The notes beneath the pieces are model-generated. The model was not told the DNA's origin, did no database searches, and saw only the letters and a program-made list of their open reading frames with translations. Shown here one piece after another: positions 41,538 through 52,900 of a stretch of DNA of 60,646 nucleotides (the stretch's first letter is position 1; each line of letters opens with the position of its first letter). Source of the DNA: Gemmataceae bacterium (GTDB lineage: Bacteria; Planctomycetota; Planctomycetia; Gemmatales; Gemmataceae); contig JAKEET010000082.1 in NCBI GenBank assembly GCA_022616435.1, positions 1-60,646 on the forward strand, in the 5' to 3' direction. A program made the translations under genes and the position numbers.

Positions 41538-42407
41538 ATGCCGTCCCGCCAACCGTTCACGAGCCTCTGTCAAACGCTGGCCCGCCCGCGCAGCCATGGC
41601 CGCGTCGATCTCCACATCCACACCACGTTCAGCGACGGCACGTATCGCCCGGCACAAGTCGTCGAGCTCGCCCGGCGCAGCGGCCTCGCGGCCGTCGCCA
41701 TCACGGACCACGACACGCTGGCCGGGATTGCCGCCGCCCAGAAGGCTGCGACGGATGGGCTGGAAATCATCCCCGGCGTCGAGATCACTGCCGAATATCA
41801 GGGACGGGAGCTGCATGTGCTCGGCTACTTCGTGCGGCTCGACGACGCGCCGCTGACGCAGGCGCTGGCTGAGCTTCAGGCGCGTCGAGCCGAACGCTTT
41901 CACGAGATGATCGAGCGGCTGCGCGCTCTGGGCGTCGCGGTTGAGCGCGACCCCATCTCATCGGTTCACGAAGGCACGACGTTGGGCCGGCGTCACATCG
42001 CGGAGCTGCTGGTCAAGGCACGCAAGGCCGCCAACGTGCGCGAGGCGTTTCAGCGGTGGCTGGGCGACGGCGGCCGGGTCGCGGTCCCGAAACAGCGGCT
42101 GCCGGTGGCCGTGGCCGCGGCGCTCGTGCGGCAAGCGGGCGGCGTTGCGGCCTGGGCGCATCCGCCCTATGATGCCTGCACCGACGCGCTGGCCGGCCTG
42201 CAACGGCTCGGGATTCAGGCCGTCGAGGTTGACTATCCGGGCTCTACCGCGCGACGGGGCCGCGAGCTGCGCGGCTGGGCCCGGCAGCTCGGCATGGCGG
42301 TGACGGGCGGCAGCGATTGTCACGGCCCGGACGAACCGCGCCGCACGCTGGGAAGCTGCAGCGTGACACCGGCGGAGCTGGAAACGTTGCGGCGGCTCCA
42401 ACCGTAG
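41538..42407 (+). CDS. PHP-domain metal-dependent phosphoesterase, TrpH/RNase AM-like
   Basis: 289 residues from MPSRQPFTSL, four bases after nusB; a GTG at 41523 overlapping nusB is the alternative start. PHP metal ligands are in order: VDLHIHTTFSDGT (HxH...D), AITDHDT (DH), PGVEITAEY (E), HVLGYF (H), WAHP (H) and GSDCHG (D-x-H). Members of this branch dephosphorylate 3',5'-bisphosphonucleotides or trim the 5' end of RNA. The stop codon TAG is the first part of the downstream repeat, so the C-terminus may be truncated. Cytoplasmic. Confidence 0.88.
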   Translation: MPSRQPFTSLCQTLARPRSHGRVDLHIHTTFSDGTYRPAQVVELARRSGLAAVAITDHDTLAGIAAAQKAATDGLEIIPGVEITAEYQGRELHVLGYFVRLDDAPLTQALAELQARRAERFHEMIERLRALGVAVERDPISSVHEGTTLGRRHIAELLVKARKAANVREAFQRWLGDGGRVAVPKQRLPVAVAAALVRQAGGVAAWAHPPYDACTDALAGLQRLGIQAVEVDYPGSTARRGRELRGWARQLGMAVTGGSDCHGPDEPRRTLGSCSVTPAELETLRRLQP

Positions 42408-42498
42408 GACAGGACTCCGCTCCTGTCCCGGTAGGACAGGACTCCGCTCCTGTCCCGGTAGGACACGACAGTCGGACAGGAGCGGAGTCCTGTCCTAC
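42404..42498. repeat. two tandem 27-bp units plus an inverted unit (GGACAGGAGCGGAGTCC family)
   Basis: Identical units at 42404-42430 and 42431-42457, each itself a hairpin (GGACAGGA/TCCTGTCC), a broken third unit from 42458, and an inverted copy at 42474-42498. The first unit supplies the stop codon of the PHP gene, and the block ends 19 bp before the ftsY start. Confidence 0.92.
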
Positions 42499-42517
42499 GC
42501 CATCGTCGAGGCAATTC

Positions 42518-43432
42518 ATGGGTTTGTGGGACATCTTCAAGAAGATCAAGCAGGGGCTGGCCAAGACGCGCAGCCTGTTCGGCAGCGTCGCCGAGTTGTT
42601 TCGCTGGACGGGCCGCGTCGATCAGAAGTTCCTCGATGAGCTGGAAAAACGCCTGTACCTCGCCGACGTCGGCACCTTCGCGACCCAGCAGATCGTCCAG
42701 GATGTGCGGGTCGCCTTTCAGGACAAGGAGATCACCGGCGACGTGCAAACCTTCGTGAAGGAGCGGCTCAAGCAGCTCCTCACGGCCCCGGAATCGGGCA
42801 TCCGCTTCGCGCCGGGCGGACCGACGGTCATCATGATCGCGGGGGTCAACGGCTCGGGCAAGACGACGTCGATCGCGAAACTCGCGAAATACTGCCAGGA
42901 TCAGAACAAGAAAGTCATCGTCGCCGCCTGCGACACGTTCCGAGCGGCGGCCGTCGAGCAGCTCACGATCTGGAGCCAGCGGCTGGGGGTGGACATCGTC
43001 AAGAGCCAGCCAGGCCACGACCCGGCCAGCGTCGCCCACGACGCCTGCGAGAAGGCCAAGGCGCGGGGCTTCGACGTGGTGATCGTGGACACCGCCGGCC
43101 GGCTGCACACCCAGCCGCACCTGATGCGCGAGCTGGAGAAGATTCACAAGGTCGTCGGCAAGCCCATCCCCGGCGCCCCGCACGAAGTGTTCCTGGTGCT
43201 CGACGCCACCGCCGGCCAGAACGCCATCGTCCAGGCGGAGATGTTCAAGAAGGCCGTGCAGTGCTCCGGCATCATCCTGGCCAAGCTCGACGGCACCGCC
43301 AAGGGGGGCGCCATCTTCGGCGTCAAGCAAAAGCTGAACCTGCCGGTGAAGTTCGTCGGCGTCGGCGAGAAGCCGGAGGATTTGGAGGTGTTCAATCCGG
43401 ATGCCTACGTCGAGGCGCTGTTCACGGATTGA
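42518..43432 (+). CDS. ftsY: signal recognition particle receptor FtsY
   Basis: 304 residues from [24 protein letters not shown] upstream. FtsY docks ribosome-SRP complexes at the inner membrane. The N domain (about 1-90) has the membrane-facing start and the helical ALLEADV-like [10 protein letters not shown]. The GTPase has [15 protein letters not shown] (G1), DTFRAAA (insertion box), DTAGRLHTQ (G3) and [10 protein letters not shown] (G4/G5). It is the short form without the acidic A domain found in enterobacteria. The downstream gene is convergent. Confidence 0.96.
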   Translation: MGLWDIFKKIKQGLAKTRSLFGSVAELFRWTGRVDQKFLDELEKRLYLADVGTFATQQIVQDVRVAFQDKEITGDVQTFVKERLKQLLTAPESGIRFAPGGPTVIMIAGVNGSGKTTSIAKLAKYCQDQNKKVIVAACDTFRAAAVEQLTIWSQRLGVDIVKSQPGHDPASVAHDACEKAKARGFDVVIVDTAGRLHTQPHLMRELEKIHKVVGKPIPGAPHEVFLVLDATAGQNAIVQAEMFKKAVQCSGIILAKLDGTAKGGAIFGVKQKLNLPVKFVGVGEKPEDLEVFNPDAYVEALFTD

Positions 43433-43464
43433 GCCAGATGGGAAGAAACGCATTGCAACGTGCG

Positions 43465-44262
43465 CTACGCCGGCCGCCGCCCGGCTCGGCGGAGTTGTTC
43501 ATCGATCCAGCTCGCTTCCTCCGGAGTCAGCGGCCCCGGGGGCGGCAGCCGGTAGTCAATCAAGTCGTCGTAACCAAGGATGTCGTACACGGTCGTCAGC
43601 GCTGCTTGGAGATCAAGCACGGCATCCGCATCGCCGGGCAAGAGAGGCACGGCTACTTCTGGAAGCCGCGCTGCCAGGGGGATCGGCCAGGTTTCCACCT
43701 CGTGACGACGCTCGACTCGGTTCAAGAACACAAAATACGCGGCCGGCGGCGGCGGTGTGGCCGTTGCGAATCGTGTCCCGGCGCGCAGCAGATCAATCTC
43801 CAGAAGATGGGCTGAGCTGGACAACACCTCAAAGCGATTTCCCGCATACTCTTCGCGGCCGGGGCCGGTCTTGTTCGTCGGCGACAACACCTCGATGCAC
43901 GTCACCAAACTCCGCCGGGCCACGTCTCGAATCTCAACGCTGACATGCGGAATCGGCTCGGGAAGCGCAGCGGGCAAGATCAACGGCGCCGTGGCCACAC
44001 CGGTCCGGGCGCCTTCGCTTGGTTGTGCGGCCGTCAAGATGCCAACATCTGGAAACCGATGGCCGCCGATTCGCTCACTCTCGCCATTTCTCTCACTTTC
44101 GTTGGGCGGGGCCAACACGACGCGCCGTGTGCTCAGGACCTTGTACTTCGGGCGCACCTTCGGCGCCAGTTGCCGGGCAATCTCGGCGCAAAGGTCCGTA
44201 TGGACCGACATCCACAGGTCGCCCTCCAGGTAGGGATCCATGCCGGGAAATGGATTTGCCAT
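43465..44262 (-). CDS. DUF4058 family protein
   Basis: 265 residues starting MANPFPGMDPYLEGDLWMSV, the diagnostic opening of DUF4058. It continues PKYKVLSTRRVVLAPP, EVLSPTNKTGPGREEY and YFVFLNRVERRHEVETWPIP. IEVLSPTNK resembles the central strand of PD-(D/E)XK folds, and the family is considered nuclease-like by some, but no function is established. DUF4058 genes are frequent and multi-copy in planctomycetes and cyanobacteria. Cytoplasmic; convergent with ftsY. Confidence 0.88.
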   Translation of the reverse strand: MANPFPGMDPYLEGDLWMSVHTDLCAEIARQLAPKVRPKYKVLSTRRVVLAPPNESERNGESERIGGHRFPDVGILTAAQPSEGARTGVATAPLILPAALPEPIPHVSVEIRDVARRSLVTCIEVLSPTNKTGPGREEYAGNRFEVLSSSAHLLEIDLLRAGTRFATATPPPPAAYFVFLNRVERRHEVETWPIPLAARLPEVAVPLLPGDADAVLDLQAALTTVYDILGYDDLIDYRLPPPGPLTPEEASWIDEQLRRAGRRPA

Positions 44263-44349
44263 CAGACATGCTCCGTCAACAAGTTCTCAATCACCATCAT
44301 CATTGCGAGCGGCCGATGGAATCGCAAGTGCATGCGGCGCGTGGCGGAG

Positions 44350-46461
44350 TCACTCCGCGCCGGGCCGCACGTGCTTCGTCAGCCAATCGAACACTTCGCG
44401 ATGCCAGTACTGGCTGTTGCGCGGCTTCAGCACCCAGTGGCCTTCGTCGGGGAAGTTGATGAAGCGCGACGGCACGCCCTGGCGCTGCAACGTCGTGAAC
44501 ACCTGGATGCCCTCGCTGACCGGAACGCGGAAATCGAGATCGTTGTGGATGATCAGCATCGGCGTCTTGAACTTGCCCAGGTTGGCGGCGAAGCGGTGCG
44601 GCGAGTGCTTCTCGTAACTGTGGCGGTTCTTGCCCCAGGGCGGCCCGCCGTGCTCCCACTCGTCGAACCAAAGCTCCTCCGTCAGGGCGTACATGCTCTC
44701 GAAGTTCCACACGCCGCAGTGACTGATCAGCGTCTTGAACTTGCCGGTGTTGACGGCGAACCAGTTCATCATGTAGCCGCCGAACGACGCCCCCGCCGCG
44801 GCCATGCGCTGGTTGTCGATCCACGGCTGTTTTTCGAGATACGCAAGTCCCGCCATCAAATCCTCGTAGCACTTGCCGCCCCAGTCGCCGCTGATCTCGT
44901 CCACGTACTTCTGCCCGAAGCCGGTGCTGCCGCGCGGATTGGGCAGGGCGACGACGTAGCCCTGGGCCGCCCAGGCTTGCGGGTTCCAGCGGAAGCTCCA
45001 GGCGTCGCCCCAGGCGCCCTGCGGTCCGCCGTGGACGAGAAACGCGAGCGGCCACTTCTTGGCCGGGTCGAAGCCGGGCGGCTTCAGGATCCACATCTGC
45101 ATCGGCGTGCCGCCGGCGCCGGCGACCGTCACCGACTCCGGCCGCGGCAGGTCGAGTTCTTTCCGATTGTCATTGGCCCGGCTGGCGTTGAACACCTGAT
45201 AATCGTTAGCGCGCTTTCGACTGACGAACACCTCATTGGGGTGGCGCAGCGCGGCGCGCGTGAATGCGATGATCTCGCCATCGCGGCTGAACGACAGTGA
45301 GCCGTTGGTGTGCTGGTTGATGAAGGTCGGCCGCGGCTTGACGTCTTCGATGCTCACCGAGAAATAGGACGTCTTGCCGCGATCCTCGGAGGCGAAATAG
45401 ATGATCGTGGAATCGGGCCGCCAGATGAAACCGTCCACCGAGCCGCCGAAGTCCGCCGTCACGCTCCGCGCCGGACCGCCCTTGGCCGGCATCACCATGA
45501 TTTCCCAGCGATCGGCTTCGAAGCCGGCGCGGCGCTGGGCGCGATAGGCCAGCCATCGGCCGTCGGGTGAAAACCGCGGAGCGCCGTCCGCGGCCGGGTT
45601 CTTGGCCGTCAAGCATTCCCATGCTCCGGTTGCGCCGGTCGTGGGCACGCGGCAGACGTCGTGATTGGTGCTCCAGGCCTCGTCCGTCGCTGGGACCGCG
45701 GTGAAATACAGGTGTTTGCCGTCGGGGCTGAACGTGAAATCGTCGCCGACTGCAAAGGTCATCGACGTCGGATACGCGTCGCGATCGCCCGGCGTGACGT
45801 CGCGCGGCTCGCCGGCCTTGCCGCCCTCGAAACTCATCACGAACAAATGCTGCCGCTTGTCCTCGACGTACTCGTCCCAGTGGCGGAAGAAGAGCCGCTT
45901 GAAGACCTTGGCCTTGACCGGGTTCTTCGCGGCGGCCTCGATGCGCTTCTTGTTGAGGGCGTCGCTTTCGGCAAAGGGTTTCTCCGAATGCTCGGGCCAC
46001 ACCGCGGAGACGAACGCGATTTGCTTGCCGTCGCGCGACCAGATCCCGGTCGAGGCGCCGGTGCTGAGCGTGGTGAGCTGCTGGGGCTCGCCGCCGTCGA
46101 CCGCGATGATCCAGAGCTGGCTCGATCCGCTCCGGCTGGATTCGAAGAGGATGTGCTTGCCGTCCGGGCGCCAGCGCGGATGGCGATCGCTCTTGGTGGT
46201 GGCGGTCAATTGCTTGGGCTCGGGAATCCCTGTGGGACTGGTGGATGCGATCCACAGGTTGTTCGAGACACGGTTGCCTTCCAGATCGACGACGCCCTGG
46301 ACGTAGACGACCCACTTGCCGTCCGGGCTCACCTGTGGATCGGACAGGCGCTTGAAGCGAAACAGGTCGTCCACCTGCATCGGCCGCGGCTTGACGTTCT
46401 GGGCCGCAACCGGGGCAACGACCGTGAGCAACGCAACCACCAGCACAGCGCGACGCGGCAT
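44350..46461 (-). CDS. exported S9 family peptidase (prolyl oligopeptidase type)
   Basis: 703 residues from MPRRAVLVVALLTVVAPVAA, GGAC upstream; an earlier in-frame start precedes the signal peptide and was rejected. Residues about 35-430 form a beta-propeller with SPDGKWVVYVQG and TolB-like repeats (FSPDGRWLAYRAQ). The alpha/beta hydrolase follows: LAFLVHGGPQGAWGD, nucleophile Ser near residue 560 in GASFGGYM, Asp in IHNDLDFRVP and His in PDEGHWVL. It would cleave short peptides or acyl-peptides in the periplasm. Divergent from the DUF488 gene. Confidence 0.92.
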   Translation of the reverse strand: MPRRAVLVVALLTVVAPVAAQNVKPRPMQVDDLFRFKRLSDPQVSPDGKWVVYVQGVVDLEGNRVSNNLWIASTSPTGIPEPKQLTATTKSDRHPRWRPDGKHILFESSRSGSSQLWIIAVDGGEPQQLTTLSTGASTGIWSRDGKQIAFVSAVWPEHSEKPFAESDALNKKRIEAAAKNPVKAKVFKRLFFRHWDEYVEDKRQHLFVMSFEGGKAGEPRDVTPGDRDAYPTSMTFAVGDDFTFSPDGKHLYFTAVPATDEAWSTNHDVCRVPTTGATGAWECLTAKNPAADGAPRFSPDGRWLAYRAQRRAGFEADRWEIMVMPAKGGPARSVTADFGGSVDGFIWRPDSTIIYFASEDRGKTSYFSVSIEDVKPRPTFINQHTNGSLSFSRDGEIIAFTRAALRHPNEVFVSRKRANDYQVFNASRANDNRKELDLPRPESVTVAGAGGTPMQMWILKPPGFDPAKKWPLAFLVHGGPQGAWGDAWSFRWNPQAWAAQGYVVALPNPRGSTGFGQKYVDEISGDWGGKCYEDLMAGLAYLEKQPWIDNQRMAAAGASFGGYMMNWFAVNTGKFKTLISHCGVWNFESMYALTEELWFDEWEHGGPPWGKNRHSYEKHSPHRFAANLGKFKTPMLIIHNDLDFRVPVSEGIQVFTTLQRQGVPSRFINFPDEGHWVLKPRNSQYWHREVFDWLTKHVRPGAE

Positions 46462-46544
46462 GATTCGTCCTTTCGCAAAGGGGACCCTATCATTCATAGT
46501 GGCGTCGCCGCGCGCGGCGATGGCTTCGCCCGACGGAGACGTCA

Positions 46545-46931
46545 ATGCCCCTCAGAACCAAACGCTGGAACGACGAGGCCGCCAAGGACGACGGCTACCG
46601 ATTGCTGATCTGCCGCTACCGGCCGCGCGGCGTCAAGAAGAAGGACGAAACCTGGGACGGCTGGTGCTCGGAGCTGGCGCCCAGCAAGCAACTGCACGCC
46701 GACTTCTACGGCAAGAACGGTCCGGCGATCAGCTGGGAACAATACCGCGAGCGCTACCTGGAGGAAATGAAGGCCCAGGATGAGTTGATCGACGAGCTGG
46801 CGAAGCTGGTCGCCGAAGGCAAGACGATCACGCTCTTGTGCTCGTCGGCGTGCACCGATGAAGCCCACTGCCATCGCACGCTGTTGCGCGGACTCATCGA
46901 GGCGAAGCTGGCGAGCGCGCCCGCGACCTGA
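46545..46931 (+). CDS. DUF488 family protein
   Basis: 128 residues. MPLRTKRWNDEAAKDDGYRL with the pattern RLLICRYRPRGVKK, then WCSELAPSKQL and LLCSSACTDEAHCHRTLL, follows DUF488. The clustered Cys and His near the C-terminus may hold a metal or serve a redox role; the family has no settled function. It diverges from the S9 peptidase gene across 83 bp and runs convergently into the end of the giant gene. Confidence 0.85.
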   Translation: MPLRTKRWNDEAAKDDGYRLLICRYRPRGVKKKDETWDGWCSELAPSKQLHADFYGKNGPAISWEQYRERYLEEMKAQDELIDELAKLVAEGKTITLLCSSACTDEAHCHRTLLRGLIEAKLASAPAT

Positions 46932-46945
46932 GCCGGCACGACTGC

Positions 46946-49900
46946 TCACCCGTGTGGCTCCAGCGTCATGCGCCGAATCCAGATCAAGAGTCCGATCAGC
47001 CGTCCCAGGGCGGCGATGGCCACGAGCGCGACGGCCACGACGCTGGGGCCCCACAGCAGCCAGCCGAGCGCGGCCAGTCCCGCCAGTTGCTCGGGCCAGA
47101 GCCGAACGAACCACGTCAAGCCGTGCGGCAGCCACGACAGGCAGAAGATCCCAATGACGATGAGCACGACGGTTTCGCGCGACCACCACGGCACGAATCC
47201 GACGGGCGCCGCCGCTTGCAGCTCGATCGCAGGCGCGGCGCCGGTCCAGTAGAACGGCAACCCCTGGTCGGAGCGCGTCGCGGACCAGACCACCGTGTTG
47301 TCGGGCCCCTTCGTCGCCACGTCCTGCCTGGGCGGAATGAAGGTCTTTCGCATCCTTACCGCCGCCTCGCGGGCCGCGAGGTCATTGTGCAACAGCGCCT
47401 GATATTCGAGATGGCGCAGCGCCTGCTGAGCGTGATGCTGCCAGGCCAAGAGCGGCGCGGCGGCGCCCTCCGGCGACGCGTTCTTGGCCCAATAATCGGC
47501 GGACGCGATCGACGCCTGGGCCACCGCCGCCAGGCGTCGGACGTCTCCGTCCGGGACGCCCGCCGCCGATTCCGGCGGCGCCAGGTCCAGCGGCGCCGTC
47601 GCCGTGCCGTGCACCTCGGCAGGTTCGACGTCGGCAAGCGTCGGCGCCGCCAGCACGGGACGCCAGCGCTGCTCTCCAGTCGCCGGAAAGCGCCACAGCA
47701 GCCGGACCTGATACAACCCGGATGGCGCCGGCAACGGGATCTCCACGCCGCCCGCCGCCACCGAGCGCGGCAACACCGCGTGTCCGTCCACGAACGCCGC
47801 GATCGGGGCAGCGCCGGCCGGCAAGTCCAGGCGCAATTCGCGCAGCTCGCGGGCCAGGAGCAACCAATCGGCCTGGTGGAGCCAGCGGCCGGCGCCGTCG
47901 GGATGTGCTTGCTGTTCCGCGAGCAACACCTTGCCCGGCCGCGCCGCCTGAGTCGCGGGCGCCGCCAGCGCGCAGTGCCACTTGGGATCGTCCACCACCC
48001 AGGTGCTCGGCGGCTTGCCTTGCGCAAAGGCGGCCAGGCCATGCCGCGTCATCGGACCGGCGTTCTTCAGCTCCTTCAGTCCACGGATGTCGCGGATGGC
48101 CAGTGCGCCTGACGGCCAGGTGATTTGCTGATCGAGGATCGCGGCGCCATCGATGGCGATGCGCGGCACGACGAGGGCGGCGCCGGGTTCGACGCTGCCG
48201 CGGAGCTTGATCGACACCGGCCGCGCGCCGCCCGGGGCGAACTGGAATTGCCAAATGTGCTCGCGGTCCAGCCGGCGATGGTGCTGGCGGACCGCCGGCA
48301 TCGACAATTCGAGCTGTGGCACCGCGTCGGACCAAGGGCCCAATCGCACCGTCAGCTCCGGCACGGCGCCGGGCGGCAGCCAGCCGTGCAGCGAGGCAGT
48401 CACGGTCACCTGGCCGCCGCGCGGCTCCAGCGCGGTCAGCGTTCGGAAAGCCGGCGCCACAGGGCTGGCACGCAGCACGAATGTGCCTTGATAGTTCGTT
48501 TGCGCGGCTTGAAAACGAGTGTCGGGCGCCTCGGGCAAGGGAGTCAGCTGAGACAGTTTTTCGGGGCGGATCGTCCATCCGGCCGCAGCACGAACCTGCA
48601 CGGTGGTCGTCGTCTGTGCGGGCGCCGCCTTCACCGCCGGCAAGACGAATCGTTGCTTCTTGAGTGGCCGATCGATGGCGCCGGCAATGCCGACCGACAG
48701 CCGATCGCTCGGCTTGTCCAGCCACACGCGCAAGGATTGCTGGTGAACCGTCCAGTGGTGCACGTTGACGCCGCGCACGTCTTCCACCTTGAGTCCGGCG
48801 GGCAAGGCGAGGTCGGCGGTCAGCATCTCACGGCGGCTCGCCCAGGTCGCCTGAGCTTGCAGCTCGGCCCGCGCCGGCTGGACGAGCCAGTCGAGGTCCA
48901 GGCGGACGTTGGGCCTGTCGGGTTGCAGGGTCAGATCCAGGCTGGCGTTGGCGGCGGCGCGAAAGCTGTACGCGCGGGTCGGCGCCACCGCGTCACGGCC
49001 GCCGCTCCGTGCCCAGATGCCGGCAAAGGTCGCGGGCGGCAACCCCGTAACGCTCAGATTCTTGACCTTGTCGGTGGTTTCCCAGCCTTCGAGCCGATAG
49101 GCCAGCACTCCCTCGAGCCGCTTGGCTTGCAACGGCGTCGGCAGCCGCAAGCTGATGTTGTTGTCCAGCAGCGGGCCGCGCGGCGCCATGCGCACCTGGA
49201 CCGCAAACGGGCCCGCGGCCGGAGCGGCCAGCTCGACCGCCAGCCGGCGCGGCCCACCGTCGCCGCGCACCTGCCACTTGGCCAGCGGCAACGCGGCGCC
49301 GCCGGCGCTGGCCTCGACGCCGCGCACCTCGATCCGTTCTGGCAAGGCCATCTCCAGGCGCGTCAGGTTCCCGCGCGCCGGCGTGTACGCCAGCACGGCG
49401 GTGAGCGCCGGCGCTCGCGGATCCAGTTCCCAGTAGTAATGTTCGCGAACCTCGTGCTCCGCCGCGGGCGGCGTGAGGCCGGGGCTTTGCCAGCGCACGT
49501 GCAGGCTCGTGTCGCGGCCGCCGTGCACGCGCAGCTCCTGTGTCGTGCCCGACCCAGTTGAGGTCAACCGCGTGTTCCCTGCCGGCCGCAGCACTTGCAG
49601 GTTCATCAACGCGGCCGGCGCTTGCCATTCCAGGTGCGTCAGGGCCAATGCGGGAATGGCCGCGCGCGCCTCGTGATAGTCGCCGGCGGCCTGATGGCCC
49701 ACCGACATGTTCAGCGTCAACCGATGCCAGCCCTTGCCTCGAACCGGAACCTGAAAGCCAAGCTTGCCGGGCGCCGCCGTCGGAAACACCGGGGCCCCGT
49801 CCAGGAACGCGCCTTCTTTCAAATCGACCCCGCCCAGCGGTATGTGCGCCGTCGCCTGGTCGGAGAAGTTGAACAAATCGAAGTGGGCCTGGATGTCGCT

Positions 49901-52900
49901 GGCCGCGTTCTGCCACTTGCCTTGATAACGGGCGCCGATCAAGACGGCGCCCTGCGCCGGCTGTGCGGCCCGCTGCTCCCATTCCTCGAAACGCTCCAGC
50001 AGCTCCGGCCTCACGAACGCGAGCATGCGGTTCGGCCCAGCGTCGGCATAGTACACCGTGTAGATTTCGGGCGGATCGGTCTGGGCCCACGCGTGCCAGC
50101 CGCCGGCGGCCGTCAACAGCGCCACGGCGCCGGCCATCACCCTGGGGAGCTGAGTCGACCGCCGTCCGGCATGGGCGCGGGCCGAATGCAAGAAACGCGG
50201 ATATTCCCACAGCAGCAGCACGACGAGCAAGACTGCCGGCCACATGGCCAACTCGGCGAGCGTCGCCGGCAGCGAGAACAGCCCAAAGACCATGACGACG
50301 AGCAGCAGGATGGTCAGCCTCAACCGGTTGGCCGACGACAGCCGCCCGCGCACCGGGACGAGCACCAGCAACAGCACGCAGGCGCCCACGACGCCGGCGA
50401 CGCGCACGGTCGCCAGACTGACCACCCGGAGCGACGATTCCGTCGCGCCGGCGGCGGCCGTCCATTCCGTCCAACCTTGCGCGAACCGGTCGGCCATGGG
50501 CGGCAACGCGGCGGACGACGGTCCGTTCGACGCGGATTCGCAGCGCAGCCAAACATCGGCGCGGCACAGTTGGCCCAGTGCGTCCTGTCCGTGGGCAACC
50601 GCCTCGGCCACGGTGCTGTCGAAACGTCCATGCCGCGCACCGGACCATTCCCATTCGTGCCCCTGTTGACGTGTCGTCAAGACCGGGGCGGCGGGCGCCG
50701 GCACATAGACCAGGCCCGCCAGCTCCCAGAACGGGCGTCCGGCCGCGGCGGCGCCCCCTGGCAATTTCGTGTCGGGGCCGATGCCGGCATTCAGCAACGC
50801 CCGCTGATCGATGACCACGGGCGTCTGTTCCTTGAGGCCTTCGAACAGCAGTTGCTCCAGGGCCTCGCCCAGCGTGCGTTCGCGTGCCGATTTCTGCCGC
50901 AGCCGCGCTTCGGCGTCCAGCAGCAGCCGGCGCTGCGGCACGCGCCACTCATCCCCGGCCGCGGGAATCGCCGCGTCGAGGAGCGAACCGCCGCTGTGCC
51001 AGAACGCCCGCAGCCGCGCCGCCGGCGATCCCAGGCCCTGGTGCAACGACGCCAGGCCTTCCTGATGCAACGGCGCCAGGCCGGGCGCCAGCCGCCAGGC
51101 GCGGCGCTGCCGCACGGGAGGCGCCGGCAACCGCGGCATCGGCGCCGTGGCGTCAAGCGCCAACGGACCGGCGGCGGCAACAGCTTCCGACGAGAACAGC
51201 AGGTCGAACCAGTGGCCGTTGCCGTCCAGCGACATCGGCAACCGCAGCTGGATCGCGTCGGCGCCCGATTCGTGCGCCACACGATCGAGCCATTGGCCGT
51301 CGAGCCGGACGGCCAGCACGCGTCGCGCCGGCCAAGGCAACGCGATCGGCAATTCGGGTTTCGACCAGCGGACCACGCGGAATCGAAAGTGGTGCAGGCA
51401 CTCGCCGCCGCGATCCACGTAGGTCGTGAGCGTCGCATCGTCAAACACCGGCCCCCACTCGCCGGCGCCGGCGCGGGGGGTGGTCCACACGGTCAACGCG
51501 GACAGCGCCGCATTGTCATCGGCTCGATAGACCCGCGCCGCCGAACCGCCGGCGCCGGCATGCGGCTTGATCCCGTGCCACGCCGACCGAGTCAGTTCCA
51601 AACCTGCCGACTGGATGACGACTTCCGAGTCGCTGTGCTCGGCGTGCAACACGGTGGCCAGCGGAATGTCCCAGCGCAATCCCACCGCAGCCGTGGCCAG
51701 ACCGGCGCCGTACTGCGGAATCGGCCAGAAACCGCCGGGCAATGCCACGATGGGCGTAACCAAGCGGCCTGGCTCGGGGCGGAACGAACCCCGCAGCAGC
51801 ACCGTGGTTTTGTGCGACAGCGGCTCATCGAGCAGCAGCCGCCATCGTTGGGCGCGCGGCGCCTGCGCCAGAGTCAAGAAACCCTCCGGCCCGTGGCGGC
51901 TTCCGAGCGCCAGCAGCGCCGCCAGCGCCTCCGCGGCATGATTTCGCTCCAAGCGCGGCAGGGCCGCGCTCCCCACGCCGGCCACGCTCCAGTCGCCGTG
52001 CACCCCGGCCGACAGCAGCAGGTCCAGGTGCGACATCCGCCCGGCCACCGGCTCCACGTCCAGGCGCGCTTCGATGTCGCCGCGATCCCGATACAGCGAC
52101 ACGCGTTGCTGCAGACGCGCGTCCACCGCCGGCCGCGGACCGCGCACCAGCAGCGCGCCGGTCAGTGATTGGTTGCGATAATCAAACACGAACCACGGCG
52201 GGCTCTCGGAGCGAAGCTGCGCGGCATCGGGAAGCGCGGCTGGAGCCGAAGCGCCCATCAGCGACGCGTGCAACGACGGCTCCACGTGAACCGCATACGT
52301 CGTGTGCCGCGACGCCGCCCCCAGCGGCTCCACATCCGGAATGGGTATGGGTTGCGCTGCCGCGCCGGCTGGAGCACGGGGCGCCCGCAGCCGCACGCTG
52401 AGCTTGGCGGGATTGCGCGAATCCAGCGCTCGCTGCAGATCGATCGTGAGCAGCGTGCCCGTCGTCGTCCACGTGCGCACGGCCTCTTTCGGCTCGGCGC
52501 TGACGTCATCGACCCGCCAGCCGCCCCCCGGCAATTTCACGCCGAGCTGAAACTGCTGCCCGCGATGCACCTGACATGCCAGCTCCGTCGTCAACGTCAT
52601 GCCCGTCGTCGCGATGTGCCAGCGCGTCCGCTGCCGGACGTGCAGATCCGATGTCGTGGACGTCAGCGTGAGGCGCGGACGGCGCGGCGCCGCCGCTTCC
52701 GGATCGGTGTCCACGAGCGTCAGCGTCTGGCCGCCGTCTTTCTCGGAGCGCGTGCGCACCAGCCGAAACTGACCGGCATCCCAGCGGTCGACTGGCTGGG
52801 CCCCGGGCACAACGAGCTGCAGCGTCTCGCCGCGCGGCAAGGCCTGGCGCAACCGCAAGGCCGGGCTGGTCCATTCCTGCGCGAAGGAGCGCGCCGCCAG

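Noticed and set aside
42404..42498. CRISPR or tandem satellite
   Set aside because: The units are contiguous hairpins without spacers and end in an inverted copy, which fits a palindromic REP-like element.
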